From assembly GCF_003590715.1 (NCBI RefSeq), contig NZ_QQVY01000003.1, positions 62,001-126,000 on the forward strand: a stretch of 64,000 bases of DNA, read 5' to 3'. The translations under genes and the position numbers were made by a program. Positions 45,864 through 55,166 of this stretch are shown piece after piece. The notes beneath the pieces are model-generated. The model did not search any database. It was not told the DNA's origin and worked only from the letters and a program-made list of their open reading frames with translations. Position 1 is the first letter of the stretch. Each line of letters opens with the position of its first letter. Origin of the DNA: Paracoccus sp. JM45. GTDB taxonomy: Bacteria; Pseudomonadota; Alphaproteobacteria; Rhodobacterales; Rhodobacteraceae.

Positions 45864-46865
45864 TCAGGTGACGCGGCTGACAACGAAATCAGCCAGATCG
45901 GTCAGCATATCGCGGATGGGGTGGTCCGGCAGTGCCTGCAGTGATGTCTTGGCCTTGGCAGACCAAGCCAGCGCATCATCGCGGGCTACGTCCATCGCGC
46001 CGTGGCGGGCCAGCAGGTCCAGCGCATGTTCCAGATCACCGTCGCGCTGATCGCCCTTTTCGATGGTCCGCGACCAGAAGGTCCGTTCTTCGGCATCGGC
46101 CTTGGCCACGGCTTTGATGACCGGCAGCGTCAGCTTGCGTTCGCGGAAATCGTCACCGACATTCTTGCCGATGGTTTCTGTCGCCCCGCCGTAATCCAGC
46201 AGGTCATCGACAATCTGGAACGCGATCCCAAGCGCATCGCCATAATCGAACAGCGCCTGCACCTGATCGGCGGGGGCATTGCCGATGACGCCGCCAACCT
46301 CGGTCGCGGCGGAAAACAAGGCGGCGGTCTTGCCGCGCACGACCTGGATATAGATATCCTCGGTCGTGGCCAGATCCTGTGCGGCGGTCAGCTGCAGGAC
46401 CTCGCCCTCGGCGATGGTGGCGCTGGCATTGGCCAGAATTTCCAGCGTCCGCATATTGCCGGGTTCAACCATCAGCTGGAAGCTGCGTGCGAACAGATAG
46501 TCGCCAACCAGCACGCTGGATTTATTGTCCCACAGCAGGTTCGCCGTCGGACGACCGCGCCGCTGGCTGCTTTCATCGACGACATCGTCATGCAGCAAGG
46601 TGGCGGTGTGGATGAATTCGACCGTCGCGGCCAGATGGATGTGATAGGGGCCGTCATAGCCGACCATCTGCGCCGCGGCCAAGGTCAACATCGGTCGCAG
46701 GCGTTTGCCACCCGCCTCGATCAGGTGGGCGGTCACCTCGGGGATGCGCGGCGCGTGGCGGCTGGCCATGCGGTCGCGGATCAAGGCGTTCACCGCCTCC
46801 ATCTGCTGGCTTAGGGCTTCTGACAGCCGATCCAGTGGTTTGCGGACATTTTCCTGCAAAGTCAT
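45864..46865 (-). CDS. Long-chain polyprenyl diphosphate synthase
   Basis: From the ATG at 46863-46865 the enzyme is 333 residues. The first aspartate-rich motif is LLHDDVVDESSQRRGR near residue 83, the second is FQIVDDLLDY near 210, and GGKRLRPML near 50 binds diphosphate. It extends farnesyl or geranylgeranyl diphosphate with isopentenyl diphosphate. In this bacterial group the product is expected to be the decaprenyl side chain of ubiquinone-10, which is inference. The frame runs 58 codons further upstream over the divergent DUF2007 gene; that part is not homologous. Confidence 0.92.
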   Translation of the reverse strand: MTLQENVRKPLDRLSEALSQQMEAVNALIRDRMASRHAPRIPEVTAHLIEAGGKRLRPMLTLAAAQMVGYDGPYHIHLAATVEFIHTATLLHDDVVDESSQRRGRPTANLLWDNKSSVLVGDYLFARSFQLMVEPGNMRTLEILANASATIAEGEVLQLTAAQDLATTEDIYIQVVRGKTAALFSAATEVGGVIGNAPADQVQALFDYGDALGIAFQIVDDLLDYGGATETIGKNVGDDFRERKLTLPVIKAVAKADAEERTFWSRTIEKGDQRDGDLEHALDLLARHGAMDVARDDALAWSAKAKTSLQALPDHPIRDMLTDLADFVVSRVT

Positions 46866-46940
46866 GGCATAATCCTGTATCTGCCACCCTGCATTGCCAC
46901 GCCATCGACAATTTCGCAACCGCGCCTTAACGTCGCGTTC

Positions 46941-47150
46941 ATGAAAGAGCTTTTTCGCAGCAATGATCCCGTCCGTATGTCCGCCGCTACCAGCCTGCTG
47001 GAGGCCGAGGGCATCAAGACCTTTCCGATGGACCAACATATGAGCGTGCTTGAAGGCTCGGTCGGGGTTCTGCCTGCGCGGCTGATGGTGGCGGACCGTG
47101 ACGAATTCGTGGCCCGCGCCATTCTGCGCGACACCGGACTGGATGACTGA
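46941..47150 (+). CDS. DUF2007 domain protein
   Basis: A 69-residue protein spanning one DUF2007 (putative signal-transducing, PF09413) domain: KELFRSNDPVRMSAATSLLEAEGI and a C-terminal ARLMVADRDEFVARAIL. Function unknown. It starts 75 bases from the divergent polyprenyl synthase gene and overlaps trmN6 by eight bases. Confidence 0.82.
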   Translation: MKELFRSNDPVRMSAATSLLEAEGIKTFPMDQHMSVLEGSVGVLPARLMVADRDEFVARAILRDTGLDD

Positions 47151-47901
47151 CCACCGTATCGACGACTTTCTGGGCGGGCGGCTGCGGATTGCGCAGCCTG
47201 TCCGTGGCTATCGCGCTGGTGCCGATGCGGTGATGCTGGCCGCTGCCTGTCCCGCGCAAGCGGGAAAAACGGTGCTGGAACTGGGCTGCGGGGCAGGGGT
47301 GGCCAGTCTGTGCCTTGGATGGCGCGTGCAGGATCTGGCGATCACGGGGCTGGAACGGCACGAATGTTACGCCCGCCTTGCCCGTGAAAATGCGACCTTC
47401 AACCGTATCGCGATGCAGGTTGTTACCGGTGATCTGGCCAGCTTGCCCGCACCCCTGCGCGGGGCCAGTTTTGACCATGTTATTATGAACCCACCATATT
47501 TTCTGGCCGGCAAATTGGCCCCCGATGCAGGGCGCGCCGATGCAAGAACCGAGGCGACGCCGCTGGATCTGTGGATTGATACCGGTCTGCGGCGGCTGAA
47601 AACGGGGGGCTGGCTGACCATCATCCAGCGCGCTGATCGTCTGGACAATGTAATGGGTGCGCTGGCGGGGCGTGCGGGCGGCATCACCGTGCTGCCAATT
47701 GCTGCCCGTCATGGACGCGAGGCCGGTCGCGTGATCCTGAGTGCCCGCAAGGGTGCGCGCGCCCCGTTCCGGCTGTTGGCGCCTTTTATCCTGCACGACG
47801 CGATGCACCATCAGTCCAATGCGCAGGACATGACACTGCGGGCGCGAGGCGTGCTGCGCGATGGTTTGCCGATTCACGATAGGATTGCAAAAGTCTCGTG
47901 A
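47143..47901 (+). CDS. tRNA1(Val) adenine-37 N6-methyltransferase-like protein
   Basis: The 252-residue protein starts inside the last codons of the DUF2007 gene. It has the TrmN6/YfiC pattern: RLRIAQPVRGYRAGADAVMLAAA, SAM-binding VLELGCGAGVASLCL, and the catalytic NPPYFLAG motif typical of adenine-N6 methyltransferases. In E. coli the homologue modifies A37 of tRNA1(Val). The exact target here is inferred from family. Confidence 0.86.
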   Translation: MTDHRIDDFLGGRLRIAQPVRGYRAGADAVMLAAACPAQAGKTVLELGCGAGVASLCLGWRVQDLAITGLERHECYARLARENATFNRIAMQVVTGDLASLPAPLRGASFDHVIMNPPYFLAGKLAPDAGRADARTEATPLDLWIDTGLRRLKTGGWLTIIQRADRLDNVMGALAGRAGGITVLPIAARHGREAGRVILSARKGARAPFRLLAPFILHDAMHHQSNAQDMTLRARGVLRDGLPIHDRIAKVS

Positions 47902-47961
47902 CAGAATCGCATAGGTATGTTGCAATCAACTTGTTCGAGGAACTATTCCAAGGAGGACGTG

Positions 47962-48126
47962 ATGACAGTTGCTTCCCATGTCGAGGAGCTTCGCAAGAAA
48001 CACCAACACCTGTCTGACGCCGTTGAAAAGGCGCAGAAAAACCCCGGAACCAGAGATCTCGAAATCGTCCAGATGAAGCGCGAGAAGATGCGCATCAAGG
48101 AACGGATTTCACGACTGGCCCACTAA
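47962..48126 (+). CDS. YdcH/DUF465 family small protein
   Basis: A 54-residue, mostly helical, charged protein: SHVEELRKKHQHLSDAVEKAQ and a C-terminal VQMKREKMRIKERISRL, the DUF465 (YdcH) pattern. AGGAGG at 47951-47956, five bases before the ATG, sets the start; the frame upstream to 47917 has no such signal. Function unknown. Ends at a bidirectional terminator. Confidence 0.87.
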   Translation: MTVASHVEELRKKHQHLSDAVEKAQKNPGTRDLEIVQMKREKMRIKERISRLAH

Positions 48127-48152
48127 GTGCTTTGAACAGTAACAGAATTACG

Positions 48153-48184
48153 AAAAGGCCCGAGCAAAATGCACGGGCCTTTTT
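48153..48184. terminator. Bidirectional intrinsic terminator
   Basis: Stem AAAAGGCCCG (48153-48162) and CGGGCCTTTT (48174-48183) with an 11-base loop that can form two more pairs; followed by T's on the plus strand and, because of the left A run, on the minus strand too. It separates the YdcH gene from the converging phaB. Confidence 0.87.
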
Positions 48185-48199
48185 AATCTGGCGGATGGA

Positions 48200-48925
48200 T
48201 CAGGCGAAATACTGACCGCCATTCGCACTGATCGTCGATCCGGTGATAAAGCCCGAATCATCGGATGCCAGAAACAGCACCGCGCGGGCGACTTCTTCGG
48301 GTTCCCCTAGACGGCCAACTGGGATTTGCGGGATAATCCGTTCGTTCAGGACTTTTTCGGGAATGGCACGGACCATTTCGGTCCCAATATATCCGGGGCA
48401 GATGGCATTGACGGTGATGCCTGCGCGCGCACCTTCCTGTGCCAGCGATTTGGTAAAGCCAAGATCACCCGCCTTGGAGGCAGCATAATTGGCCTGTCCT
48501 GCCTGACCCTTTTGCCCGTTGATCGAGCTGATGGTGATGACCCGACCGAACTTGCGGTCCCGCATGCCCGACCAGACGCAATGCGTCATGTTGAAGACGC
48601 CGGTCAGATTGGTGTCGATCACCTCTTTCCATTGTTGCGGGGTCATCTTGTGGAACATGGCATCGCGGGTGATGCCTGCGTTGTTGACCAACACCTCGAC
48701 CGGACCAAGATCGGCTTCGATCTGTGCAATGCCGGCGGCACAGGCGTCATAATCGGCAACCGACCACTTATAGGTTTTGATGCCGGTGTCTTCGGTAAAT
48801 GCGGTCGCCGCGTCATCATTCCCGGCGTAATTGGCCGCAACGATATAGCCTGCGTCTTTCAGCGCCTTGCTGATCGAGGCTCCGATCCCCCTGGACCCGC
48901 CTGTGACCAATGCAACTTTCGACAT
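48200..48925 (-). CDS. phaB: Acetoacetyl-CoA reductase
   Basis: A 241-residue short-chain dehydrogenase: cofactor motif VTGGSRGIGASI, NNAGITRDAMFHKM, catalytic Ser in ITISSINGQKGQ and YAASKAG with the catalytic Tyr and Lys. The NNAGITRD and FHKM residues and the neighbour phaA point to PhaB rather than FabG. It reduces acetoacetyl-CoA to (R)-3-hydroxybutyryl-CoA with NADPH for polyhydroxybutyrate and, in this group, also for the ethylmalonyl-CoA pathway. A GAGGGGG box precedes the ATG on the minus strand. Separated from phaA by 90 bases carrying a 29-base hairpin. Confidence 0.92.
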   Translation of the reverse strand: MSKVALVTGGSRGIGASISKALKDAGYIVAANYAGNDDAATAFTEDTGIKTYKWSVADYDACAAGIAQIEADLGPVEVLVNNAGITRDAMFHKMTPQQWKEVIDTNLTGVFNMTHCVWSGMRDRKFGRVITISSINGQKGQAGQANYAASKAGDLGFTKSLAQEGARAGITVNAICPGYIGTEMVRAIPEKVLNERIIPQIPVGRLGEPEEVARAVLFLASDDSGFITGSTISANGGQYFA

Positions 48926-48975
48926 GAAACCCCCTCATCAGACATTTATTATGTAATTATGATATTCAATCAATC

Positions 48976-49004
48976 CTGCATGCGCAACTAAGTTGCGTAT
49001 GCAG
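48976..49004. promoter_or_regulatory. 29-base near-perfect palindrome between phaA and phaB
   Basis: CTGCATGCGCAACT (48976-48989) and AGTTGCGTATGCAG (48991-49004) pair over 14 positions with a single G-T wobble around one base. It starts with CTGC and ends with GCAG, and no T run follows on the minus strand, so it looks more like a protein-binding or RNA-processing site than a terminator. PhaR regulators of this group bind TGC-rich palindromes, which makes an operator possible; that is inference. Confidence 0.6.
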
Positions 49005-49015
49005 TTCGGGGAAGG

Positions 49016-50188
49016 TTAGCGCTCAAGGCACATGGCAACACCCATGCCGCCGCCGATGCACAGGGTGGCCAAGCCCTTCTTGGCATCACGACGCTGCATT
49101 TCGAACAACAAGGTGTTCAGAACGCGGCACCCCGATGCACCGATCGGGTGACCGATCGCGATGGCGCCACCATTGACGTTCACGATGGCAGGGTCCCAGC
49201 CCATATCCTTGTTCACCGCGCAGGCTTGGGCCGCAAAGGCTTCGTTCGCCTCGACCAGATCCAGATCGCCAACCTTCCAGCCGGCTTTTTCCAGCGCCTT
49301 GCGGCTGGAAGGGATCGGGCCGGTGCCCATGATTGCAGGGTCCAGACCGGCGGTCGCATAGGATGCAATACGTGCCAGCGGGGTCAGGCCACGACGGTTT
49401 GCCTCATCCTCGGACATGACCATGACGGCGGCGGCGCCGTCATTCAGGCCGGATGCATTCGCCGCCGTAACCGTCCCGTCACGGGTAAAGGCCGGGCGCA
49501 GCTTCTGCATCGCTTCCATCGTGGCGCCGTGACGGATGTATTCATCCTGATCGACAACCGTTTCGCCTTTGCGGGTCTTGACGGTATAGGCGGCAATCTC
49601 GTCCGCGAAGCGACCGGCTTTCTGTGCCGCTTCTGCCTTATTCTGTGACGCGACGGCAAATTCGTCCTGCTGGTCACGGCTGATCTGCCATTTGTCAGCG
49701 ACGTTTTCAGCCGTCTGGCCCATGTGGTAATTGTTGAAGGCGTCCCACAATCCGTCGCGTATCATCGTATCGATCATCTGCATATCGCCCATCTTCTGAC
49801 CGGCACGCAGATAGGTGGCATGCATTGCCAGCGACATGCTTTCCTGACCGCCCGCAAGAACGATATTTGCGTCCCCCAGCATCACTTGCTGAGCAGCCAA
49901 GGCCACAGCACGCAGGCCCGAACCGCAGACCTGATTGATCAGCCATGCCGCTGATTCCTGCGGAAGTCCGGCGTTGATATGCGCCTGCCGTGCGGGGTTC
50001 TGGCCCTGTGCGGCGGTCAGAACCTGCCCCAAAATGGTTTCACTGATTTCAGCAGGATCAACACCGGCGCGGGCAACGACTTCTTTCAGGACGGCGGCAC
50101 CCAGATCGTGCGCGGGGACATTTGCGAATGCCCCCATAAAGCTGCCGACTGGGGTGCGGGCAGCGGAAACGATAACGGCTTTGGACAT
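49016..50188 (-). CDS. phaA: Acetyl-CoA acetyltransferase (beta-ketothiolase)
   Basis: A 390-residue thiolase. The nucleophilic cysteine is in [14 protein letters not shown] near residue 88, the histidine in [14 protein letters not shown] near 348, and the second cysteine in LCIGGGMG near 378; GQEMS-like GGQESMS near 110 is also conserved. It condenses two acetyl-CoA to acetoacetyl-CoA, the first step to polyhydroxybutyrate and the entry into the ethylmalonyl-CoA pathway. Same strand as phaB. Upstream lies a 104-base gap to the EAL gene with a GGCCGGCC palindrome near the start; the ribosome-binding site is GGAG. Confidence 0.94.
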   Translation of the reverse strand: MSKAVIVSAARTPVGSFMGAFANVPAHDLGAAVLKEVVARAGVDPAEISETILGQVLTAAQGQNPARQAHINAGLPQESAAWLINQVCGSGLRAVALAAQQVMLGDANIVLAGGQESMSLAMHATYLRAGQKMGDMQMIDTMIRDGLWDAFNNYHMGQTAENVADKWQISRDQQDEFAVASQNKAEAAQKAGRFADEIAAYTVKTRKGETVVDQDEYIRHGATMEAMQKLRPAFTRDGTVTAANASGLNDGAAAVMVMSEDEANRRGLTPLARIASYATAGLDPAIMGTGPIPSSRKALEKAGWKVGDLDLVEANEAFAAQACAVNKDMGWDPAIVNVNGGAIAIGHPIGASGCRVLNTLLFEMQRRDAKKGLATLCIGGGMGVAMCLER

Positions 50189-50292
50189 GACGGGCTCCTT
50201 CCCTTGGTGCCGGACCGGCCGGCCTTCAGGGTCAGGATGCTGTTTAACGACGTAAGGTCAAGCGTTGTCGGATGACAGCTATTTGACTTTAT

Positions 50293-51150
50293 TTAACGCA
50301 CAGCCCGCGATGGCGGCTTTTTCCACGGCGGGGCAATGGTCGGCGCACCAAAGTAGTAACCTTGCAGACAGTCGATCCCCAGATCGATCAGAAAGCTGGC
50401 ATCATCAGCCGTTTCGACAGATTCAGCGACCGTAAACATGTCGAAATGATGGGCGATGGATTGCAAGGCGCGGGTCAGGATCTGGTTGTCGGGATTTGCC
50501 GCGATCGAGCGGATAAACTGGCCGTCGATCTTGATCATATCAAAGCAGAAATCACGTAAGTATCGGAACGAGGTATAGCCCGCCCCGAAGTCGTCCAGTG
50601 CCAGACTGATGCCATAGCTTTGAACCTCGGCCATGAAACCCTGCACCTCGTTCGGCATTCCCATGGCCGAGCTTTCGGTGATTTCCAGAATCAGCCGTTC
50701 GCCCACCATCGGATCATCGAAAATGCCGCGACGCAGGGTGTTGATCCAGTCGGGATACTGAATCGAGCGTGCCGACATATTGATCGACAATCTTAACGAG
50801 GGGTCCTCGACCAGTGTTTTCAGTCCCAGCGACAAAGATAGGCAGTCGATCTTGCGGCCCAGTTCGGTTGTTTCTGCCTGCGGCATGAAATCGCGCAACG
50901 GAACAAGCCTGCCGCTGTCGTCGATAATGCGGATCAACCCTTCGTAAAACGCGGGCACCTTGGTGCTTTGTGATTGTACGATCGGCTGGAAGGCCAGTAC
51001 CGCGCTGGCCTTTTCCACCGCGATTGTCACCGCCGACAAAGTAATGCGATCCTGAAATTGGATCGCATCTTCCAGCGGCGAACTGTTGTTCTTGAATCTG
51101 TCGCTCACGGCGCGCCCCATCTCTGTCAGCTCTGCTTGCAGTCTGCGCAT
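50293..51150 (-). CDS. EAL-domain protein (cyclic-di-GMP phosphodiesterase-like)
   Basis: A 285-residue protein without sensor or membrane segments ahead of its EAL domain. Key positions: YEGLIRI at 69-75 replaces EAL (the metal-binding Glu is kept), SINMSARS (Asn ligand), LEITESSAMG (Glu), LALDDFGAGYTSF (two Asp), MIKIDGQF (Lys) and AESVET (Glu). All metal ligands appear present, so it may be active in hydrolysing c-di-GMP. The start is unsure, since no ribosome-binding site precedes 51150; starts at the Met codons at residues 11 or later are possible. Confidence 0.85.
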   Translation of the reverse strand: MRRLQAELTEMGRAVSDRFKNNSSPLEDAIQFQDRITLSAVTIAVEKASAVLAFQPIVQSQSTKVPAFYEGLIRIIDDSGRLVPLRDFMPQAETTELGRKIDCLSLSLGLKTLVEDPSLRLSINMSARSIQYPDWINTLRRGIFDDPMVGERLILEITESSAMGMPNEVQGFMAEVQSYGISLALDDFGAGYTSFRYLRDFCFDMIKIDGQFIRSIAANPDNQILTRALQSIAHHFDMFTVAESVETADDASFLIDLGIDCLQGYYFGAPTIAPPWKKPPSRAVR

Positions 51151-51204
51151 GATGACTTAATCTGGCATGAATCGTCAGGGGCTTTTTCAACTTAGGGTTA
51201 ACGG

Positions 51205-51780
51205 ATGCTTTCTCGGTGCAGCTGGTGCGGAAGCGATCCGTTATATGTCGATTATCACGATACCGACTGGGGCGTGCCGGAATATGACAGCCGTGCCTTA
51301 TGGGAAAAGCTGGTGCTGGACGGGTTTCAAGCGGGGCTTAGCTGGATCACCATTTTGCGTAAACGTCCGGCATTCCGGCAGGAATTCGACGGGTTCGACC
51401 CCGCGCGGGTCGCGCTGTGGGATGATGACCGCATCGCCCGTGCATTGACCAATCCGGGCATCGTGCGTCACCGTGGCAAGATCACTTCGACTATTCGCAG
51501 CGCCCGCCTGTTTCTGCAGATCGAGGCGGATCAGGGCTTCGCGCCTTGGTTGTGGTCCTTTGTCGGTGGTGCGCCGATCCAGAACGCATGGCCGGATATG
51601 GCCAGCGTGCCGACAGACACACCCGAATCACATGCGATGTCCAAGGCGTTGAAGAAGCGCGGTTTCAATTACTGCGGGCCGGTGATCACCTATGCCTTCA
51701 TGCAGGCGACGGGGATGGTGAACGACCACATCACCCCCTGTCACCGGCATGACGCGGTCAGGGCGTTGTCAGCTGGGTAA
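51205..51780 (+). CDS. tag: DNA-3-methyladenine glycosylase I
   Basis: A 191-residue Tag enzyme: RCSWCGSDPLYVDYHDTDWGVP (zinc-binding Cys near residue 5, conserved YHDTEWG-like motif), LVLDGFQAGLSWITIL, RGFNYCGPVITYAFMQATGMVNDH, and the terminal CHRH that supplies His and Cys zinc ligands. It removes 3-methyladenine from alkylated DNA. Overlaps the convergent tlpA-like gene by 23 bases. Confidence 0.94.
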   Translation: MLSRCSWCGSDPLYVDYHDTDWGVPEYDSRALWEKLVLDGFQAGLSWITILRKRPAFRQEFDGFDPARVALWDDDRIARALTNPGIVRHRGKITSTIRSARLFLQIEADQGFAPWLWSFVGGAPIQNAWPDMASVPTDTPESHAMSKALKKRGFNYCGPVITYAFMQATGMVNDHITPCHRHDAVRALSAG

Positions 51781-52306
51781 TCAGCGTCTTGGCCGTATCC
51801 GAATCCCATTCGGCATCGCCCAGGTAGCGGGCAATTTCATTACCTTCGCGGTCGATCAGCACAGAAACGGGAAGACCGACGACCCCCATGTCGCGGGAAA
51901 TCATCTGGCGCGGGTCCAGCAGGACAGGCAGGTTTTCCACGCTGACTTCGTCAAAAAACGCGGAAATGCGTTCAGGCGCATTGCGGCCGGTGGCGATTGT
52001 GACCACCTGAAAATCATCGCCGCCCAGTTCGGATTGCAAACGGTCCAGCGCGGGCATTTCCTCGCGGCAGGGGGCGCACCATGTCGCCCAGAAGTTCACA
52101 AGGATGACTTTTCCCCGATAATCGGCAAAAGTGTGGGTGCCGCCGTCGGGGTCGGTAAATTCTTTTTCGCTGATTGGCGCGGCATCCTGCACGACCACCA
52201 GCTTTTCCAAACCGTTGTCTTTGGCAGCCTGCCAATCTGGCGTTTGTGCAAAGGCGGTGTTTGCACCGAAAACAAGTGCCGTATAAAGCAGGGCGTAACG
52301 CAGCAT
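51758..52306 (-). CDS. TlpA-like periplasmic thiol-disulfide reductase
   Basis: From the ATG at 52304-52306, behind GGAGG, the protein is 182 residues with a signal peptide (core LLYTALVFGANTAFAQ). The thioredoxin-fold domain has VNFWATWCAPCREEMPALDRL with the CxxC active site, and VGLPVSVLIDREG with the cis-proline loop. Such proteins reduce periplasmic disulfides, often in cytochrome c or oxidase assembly. The upstream frame to 52420 lies over argH. Confidence 0.9.
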   Translation of the reverse strand: MLRYALLYTALVFGANTAFAQTPDWQAAKDNGLEKLVVVQDAAPISEKEFTDPDGGTHTFADYRGKVILVNFWATWCAPCREEMPALDRLQSELGGDDFQVVTIATGRNAPERISAFFDEVSVENLPVLLDPRQMISRDMGVVGLPVSVLIDREGNEIARYLGDAEWDSDTAKTLITQLTTP

Positions 52307-52328
52307 GTGACCTCCGAAGGACTGACAA

Positions 52329-53735
52329 ATGACCGACCGGCCCGACAGCACTGATGCCGCCAACAGCATGTGGGGCGGGCGCTTTGCCGCCGGACCCGAT
52401 GCGATCATGGAGGCGATCAACGCCTCGATCGGTTTCGACCGACGGCTTTACGCCCAGGATATCGCGGGCAGCCGGGCCCATGCCGCCATGTTGGCAGCCC
52501 AAGGCATCATCAGCGATAACGATGCGACAGCGATCAGGGAAGGCCTGCTCACCGTCTTGTCAGAAATTGAGGGCGGAGATTTCCCGTTCAAGACCGCGCT
52601 CGAGGACATTCACATGAATGTCGAGGCACGGTTGAAGGAAATTATCGGCGAACCTGCGGGCCGTTTGCACACGGGCCGGTCGCGCAACGATCAGGTTGCC
52701 ACCGATTTCCGCCTGTGGGTCCGCGACCAATGCGACGCCGCCATCAGCGGTTTGCGCGCCCTGATCGGGTCCGCGATGACGCAGGCCGAGGCTGGCGCCG
52801 ATTGGGTTATGCCCGGCTTTACCCACCTGCAAACCGCCCAGCCGGTCACATGGGGGCATCACATGATGGCCTATGTCGAAATGTTCGGGCGCGATCTGTC
52901 GCGGTTTCAGGATGCGCGCAACCGTATGAACGAATCACCCCTTGGCGCAGCGGCGCTGGCAGGCACCGGTTATCCCATCGACCGCCACGCCACCGCGCAG
53001 GCACTTGGGTTCGACCGTCCTATGGCCAACAGCCTTGATGCCGTCAGCGACCGTGATTTCGCGTTGGAGTTCCTGTCGGCGGCGTCCATTTGCGCCGTCC
53101 ACCTGTCGCGTCTGGCCGAGGAATTGGTGATCTGGTCATCCGCCCAGTTCCGCTTTGTGTCGATGTCGGACAAATGGTCCACCGGTTCGTCGATCATGCC
53201 GCAAAAGCGCAACCCCGATGCCGCCGAACTGATCCGTGCGAAAATTGGCCGTATCTTGGGCGCGACGGTCGCGCTGTTTACGGTGATGAAGGGCCTGCCC
53301 TTGGCCTATTCCAAGGATATGCAGGAAGACAAAGAACAGGTCTTTGACGCCGCCGACCACCTGAGGCTGGCGTTGGCTGCCATGTCGGGGATGCTGTCGG
53401 ACCTGACCGCCAATACGGATAAACTGGAGGCCGCGGCCTCGACCGGATTTTCCACCGCGACCGATCTGGCCGACTGGCTGGTGCGCGAATTGGGTCTGCC
53501 GTTCCGCGATGCCCACCATGTCACCGGATCGCTGGTGGCGATGGCCGAAGACAAAGGCATTGATCTGCCTGACCTGACGTTGGCCGATATGCAGTCGGTT
53601 CATGCCTACATTACACAGGACGTGTTTAACGTTCTGGGCGTCCATAATTCGGTCGCTTCGCGCCAAAGCTATGGCGGGACCGCGCCTGATCAGGTGCGCG
53701 CCCAGATCGCCCGCTGGAAGGAGAAACTGGCATGA
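52329..53735 (+). CDS. argH: Argininosuccinate lyase
   Basis: The 468-residue enzyme has [11 protein letters not shown] at the N-terminus, [23 protein letters not shown], the HTHLQ-like [16 protein letters not shown], and the family signature [12 protein letters not shown] near residue 290. It splits argininosuccinate into arginine and fumarate. Divergent from the tlpA-like gene by 22 bases; its stop overlaps a small lipoprotein gene (ATGA). Confidence 0.96.
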   Translation: MTDRPDSTDAANSMWGGRFAAGPDAIMEAINASIGFDRRLYAQDIAGSRAHAAMLAAQGIISDNDATAIREGLLTVLSEIEGGDFPFKTALEDIHMNVEARLKEIIGEPAGRLHTGRSRNDQVATDFRLWVRDQCDAAISGLRALIGSAMTQAEAGADWVMPGFTHLQTAQPVTWGHHMMAYVEMFGRDLSRFQDARNRMNESPLGAAALAGTGYPIDRHATAQALGFDRPMANSLDAVSDRDFALEFLSAASICAVHLSRLAEELVIWSSAQFRFVSMSDKWSTGSSIMPQKRNPDAAELIRAKIGRILGATVALFTVMKGLPLAYSKDMQEDKEQVFDAADHLRLALAAMSGMLSDLTANTDKLEAAASTGFSTATDLADWLVRELGLPFRDAHHVTGSLVAMAEDKGIDLPDLTLADMQSVHAYITQDVFNVLGVHNSVASRQSYGGTAPDQVRAQIARWKEKLA

Positions 53736-53875
53736 TCATTCGCCTGTCCCTGTTGGCCGTCATGGCGCTGTCCGCCTGTGGCGTTGACGGATCGCCCGTA
53801 CGTCCGGCGCAAAAAGCCGAAAGCGGTGTCACCATCAGCGGCGATGCCCGCGTTGGCGTCTCGGCGCAGTTGTAA
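53732..53875 (+). CDS. LptM-like small lipoprotein
   Basis: A 47-residue product between argH and lysA, sharing ATGA with argH and TAATG with lysA. It has a short signal peptide, lipobox LSAC at residues 13-16, and then [10 protein letters not shown], matching the C-G-x-x-G-x-P pattern of LptM/YifL (LppL). In E. coli, LptM helps LptD to form its correct disulfides in the outer-membrane LPS translocon. A small lipoprotein ahead of lysA is also found in Pseudomonas. Functional transfer is inferred. The tail of about 30 residues shows no known domain. Confidence 0.78.
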   Translation: MIIRLSLLAVMALSACGVDGSPVRPAQKAESGVTISGDARVGVSAQL

Positions 53876-55140
53876 TGGACCATTTCCTGTATCAGAACGG
53901 CGAATTGCATGCCGAGAATGTCCCCTTGTCGCGCATCGCGGCCGAGGTCAGTTCCCCTGTTTATGTCTATTCCGCGGCCACTCTGGCCCGCCATTTCGGC
54001 CTGTTCCGGCAGGCGCTGGACTGGACCGACCATCTGGTCTGCTTTGCGGTCAAATCGAATTCCAATCTGGCTGTGCTAAAGCTGATGGGCGATCTGGGCG
54101 CGGGCATGGACGTGGTGTCGGGCGGGGAATATCTGCGTGCCAAGGCTGCAGGCGTTCCCGGTGACCGCATCGTGTTTTCGGGCGTCGGCAAGACGGTTGC
54201 TGAGATGGCCTTGGCCATTCGCGGCGGCATCCGCCAGTTCAACGTCGAATCCGAACCGGAAATGCGCGCATTGTCGGCTGTGGCCGAAGGGCTGGGCGTG
54301 ACGGTTCCGATTGCCATCCGCGTCAACCCTGACGTCGATGCCAAGACGCATGAAAAAATCGCAACTGGCAAATCGGAAAACAAATTTGGTATTCCGATTG
54401 CCCGCGCCCGCGAAGTCTATGCCGAGGCTGCAACCCTGCCGGGCCTTAAGGTTGTTGGCGTTGATGTGCATATCGGCAGCCAGCTGACCGATCTGGAACC
54501 GTTCCGCGACGCTTATCTGAAGGTGGCCGAACTGACCCACACCCTGCGCCAAGACGGTCATACCATCACCCGCCTTGATCTGGGGGGCGGTTTGGGCATT
54601 CCTTACCGCCGCGACAACAATGCGCCGCCCTTGCCGCTGGAATACGGTCAGGTCATCCGCGACACGGTCGGTGATCTGGGATGTGAGATCGAGATCGAAC
54701 CGGGCCGGAATATCGTCGGCAATGCGGGTGTTCTGCTGAGCGAAGTCATCTATGTCAAAAACGGCGAGGATCGTGATTTCCTGATCGTCGATGCCGCCAT
54801 GAACGACCTGCTACGCCCTGCGATGTATGGCGCACATCATGACATCGTGCCGCTGGTCGAACCTGCGGTCGGGGCAGGGGTCCAGTCTTATGACGTGGTG
54901 GGACCGGTCTGCGAATCGGGTGATACCTTCCAGAAGGGGGCACAACTGCCCGCCATGCAGGCAGGTGACGTGATCGCCTTCCGGTCAGCGGGGGCATATG
55001 GGGCCGTAATGGCCTCGGAATACAACTCGCGGCCCTTGGTCCCCGAGGTGCTGGTCAATGGCGATCAATTCGCCGTCATCCGTGCACGTCCGACGTTTGA
55101 GGAAATGCTGGCGCGGGATAGCATCCCCGAATGGCTTTGA
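53875..55140 (+). CDS. lysA: Diaminopimelate decarboxylase
   Basis: The 421-residue PLP enzyme: pyridoxal-lysine in VCFAVKSNSNLAVLKLM near residue 60, GGEYLRAKAAG, VHIGSQLTD, RLDLGGGLGIPYR (phosphate loop), EPGRNIVGNAG, and the second-subunit VGPVCESGDTF with the catalytic Cys. It makes lysine from meso-diaminopimelate. Third gene of the argH-lptM-lysA unit. Confidence 0.96.
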   Translation: MDHFLYQNGELHAENVPLSRIAAEVSSPVYVYSAATLARHFGLFRQALDWTDHLVCFAVKSNSNLAVLKLMGDLGAGMDVVSGGEYLRAKAAGVPGDRIVFSGVGKTVAEMALAIRGGIRQFNVESEPEMRALSAVAEGLGVTVPIAIRVNPDVDAKTHEKIATGKSENKFGIPIARAREVYAEAATLPGLKVVGVDVHIGSQLTDLEPFRDAYLKVAELTHTLRQDGHTITRLDLGGGLGIPYRRDNNAPPLPLEYGQVIRDTVGDLGCEIEIEPGRNIVGNAGVLLSEVIYVKNGEDRDFLIVDAAMNDLLRPAMYGAHHDIVPLVEPAVGAGVQSYDVVGPVCESGDTFQKGAQLPAMQAGDVIAFRSAGAYGAVMASEYNSRPLVPEVLVNGDQFAVIRARPTFEEMLARDSIPEWL

Positions 55141-55166
55141 TCCGATCTCAGGATAAAACCGAAAGG

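Noticed and set aside
50233..50261. Possible promoter of phaA with TTGACC (minus strand)
   Set aside because: The -10 position at the right spacing (ATCCTG) is a poor match, so only the -35-like box is supported.
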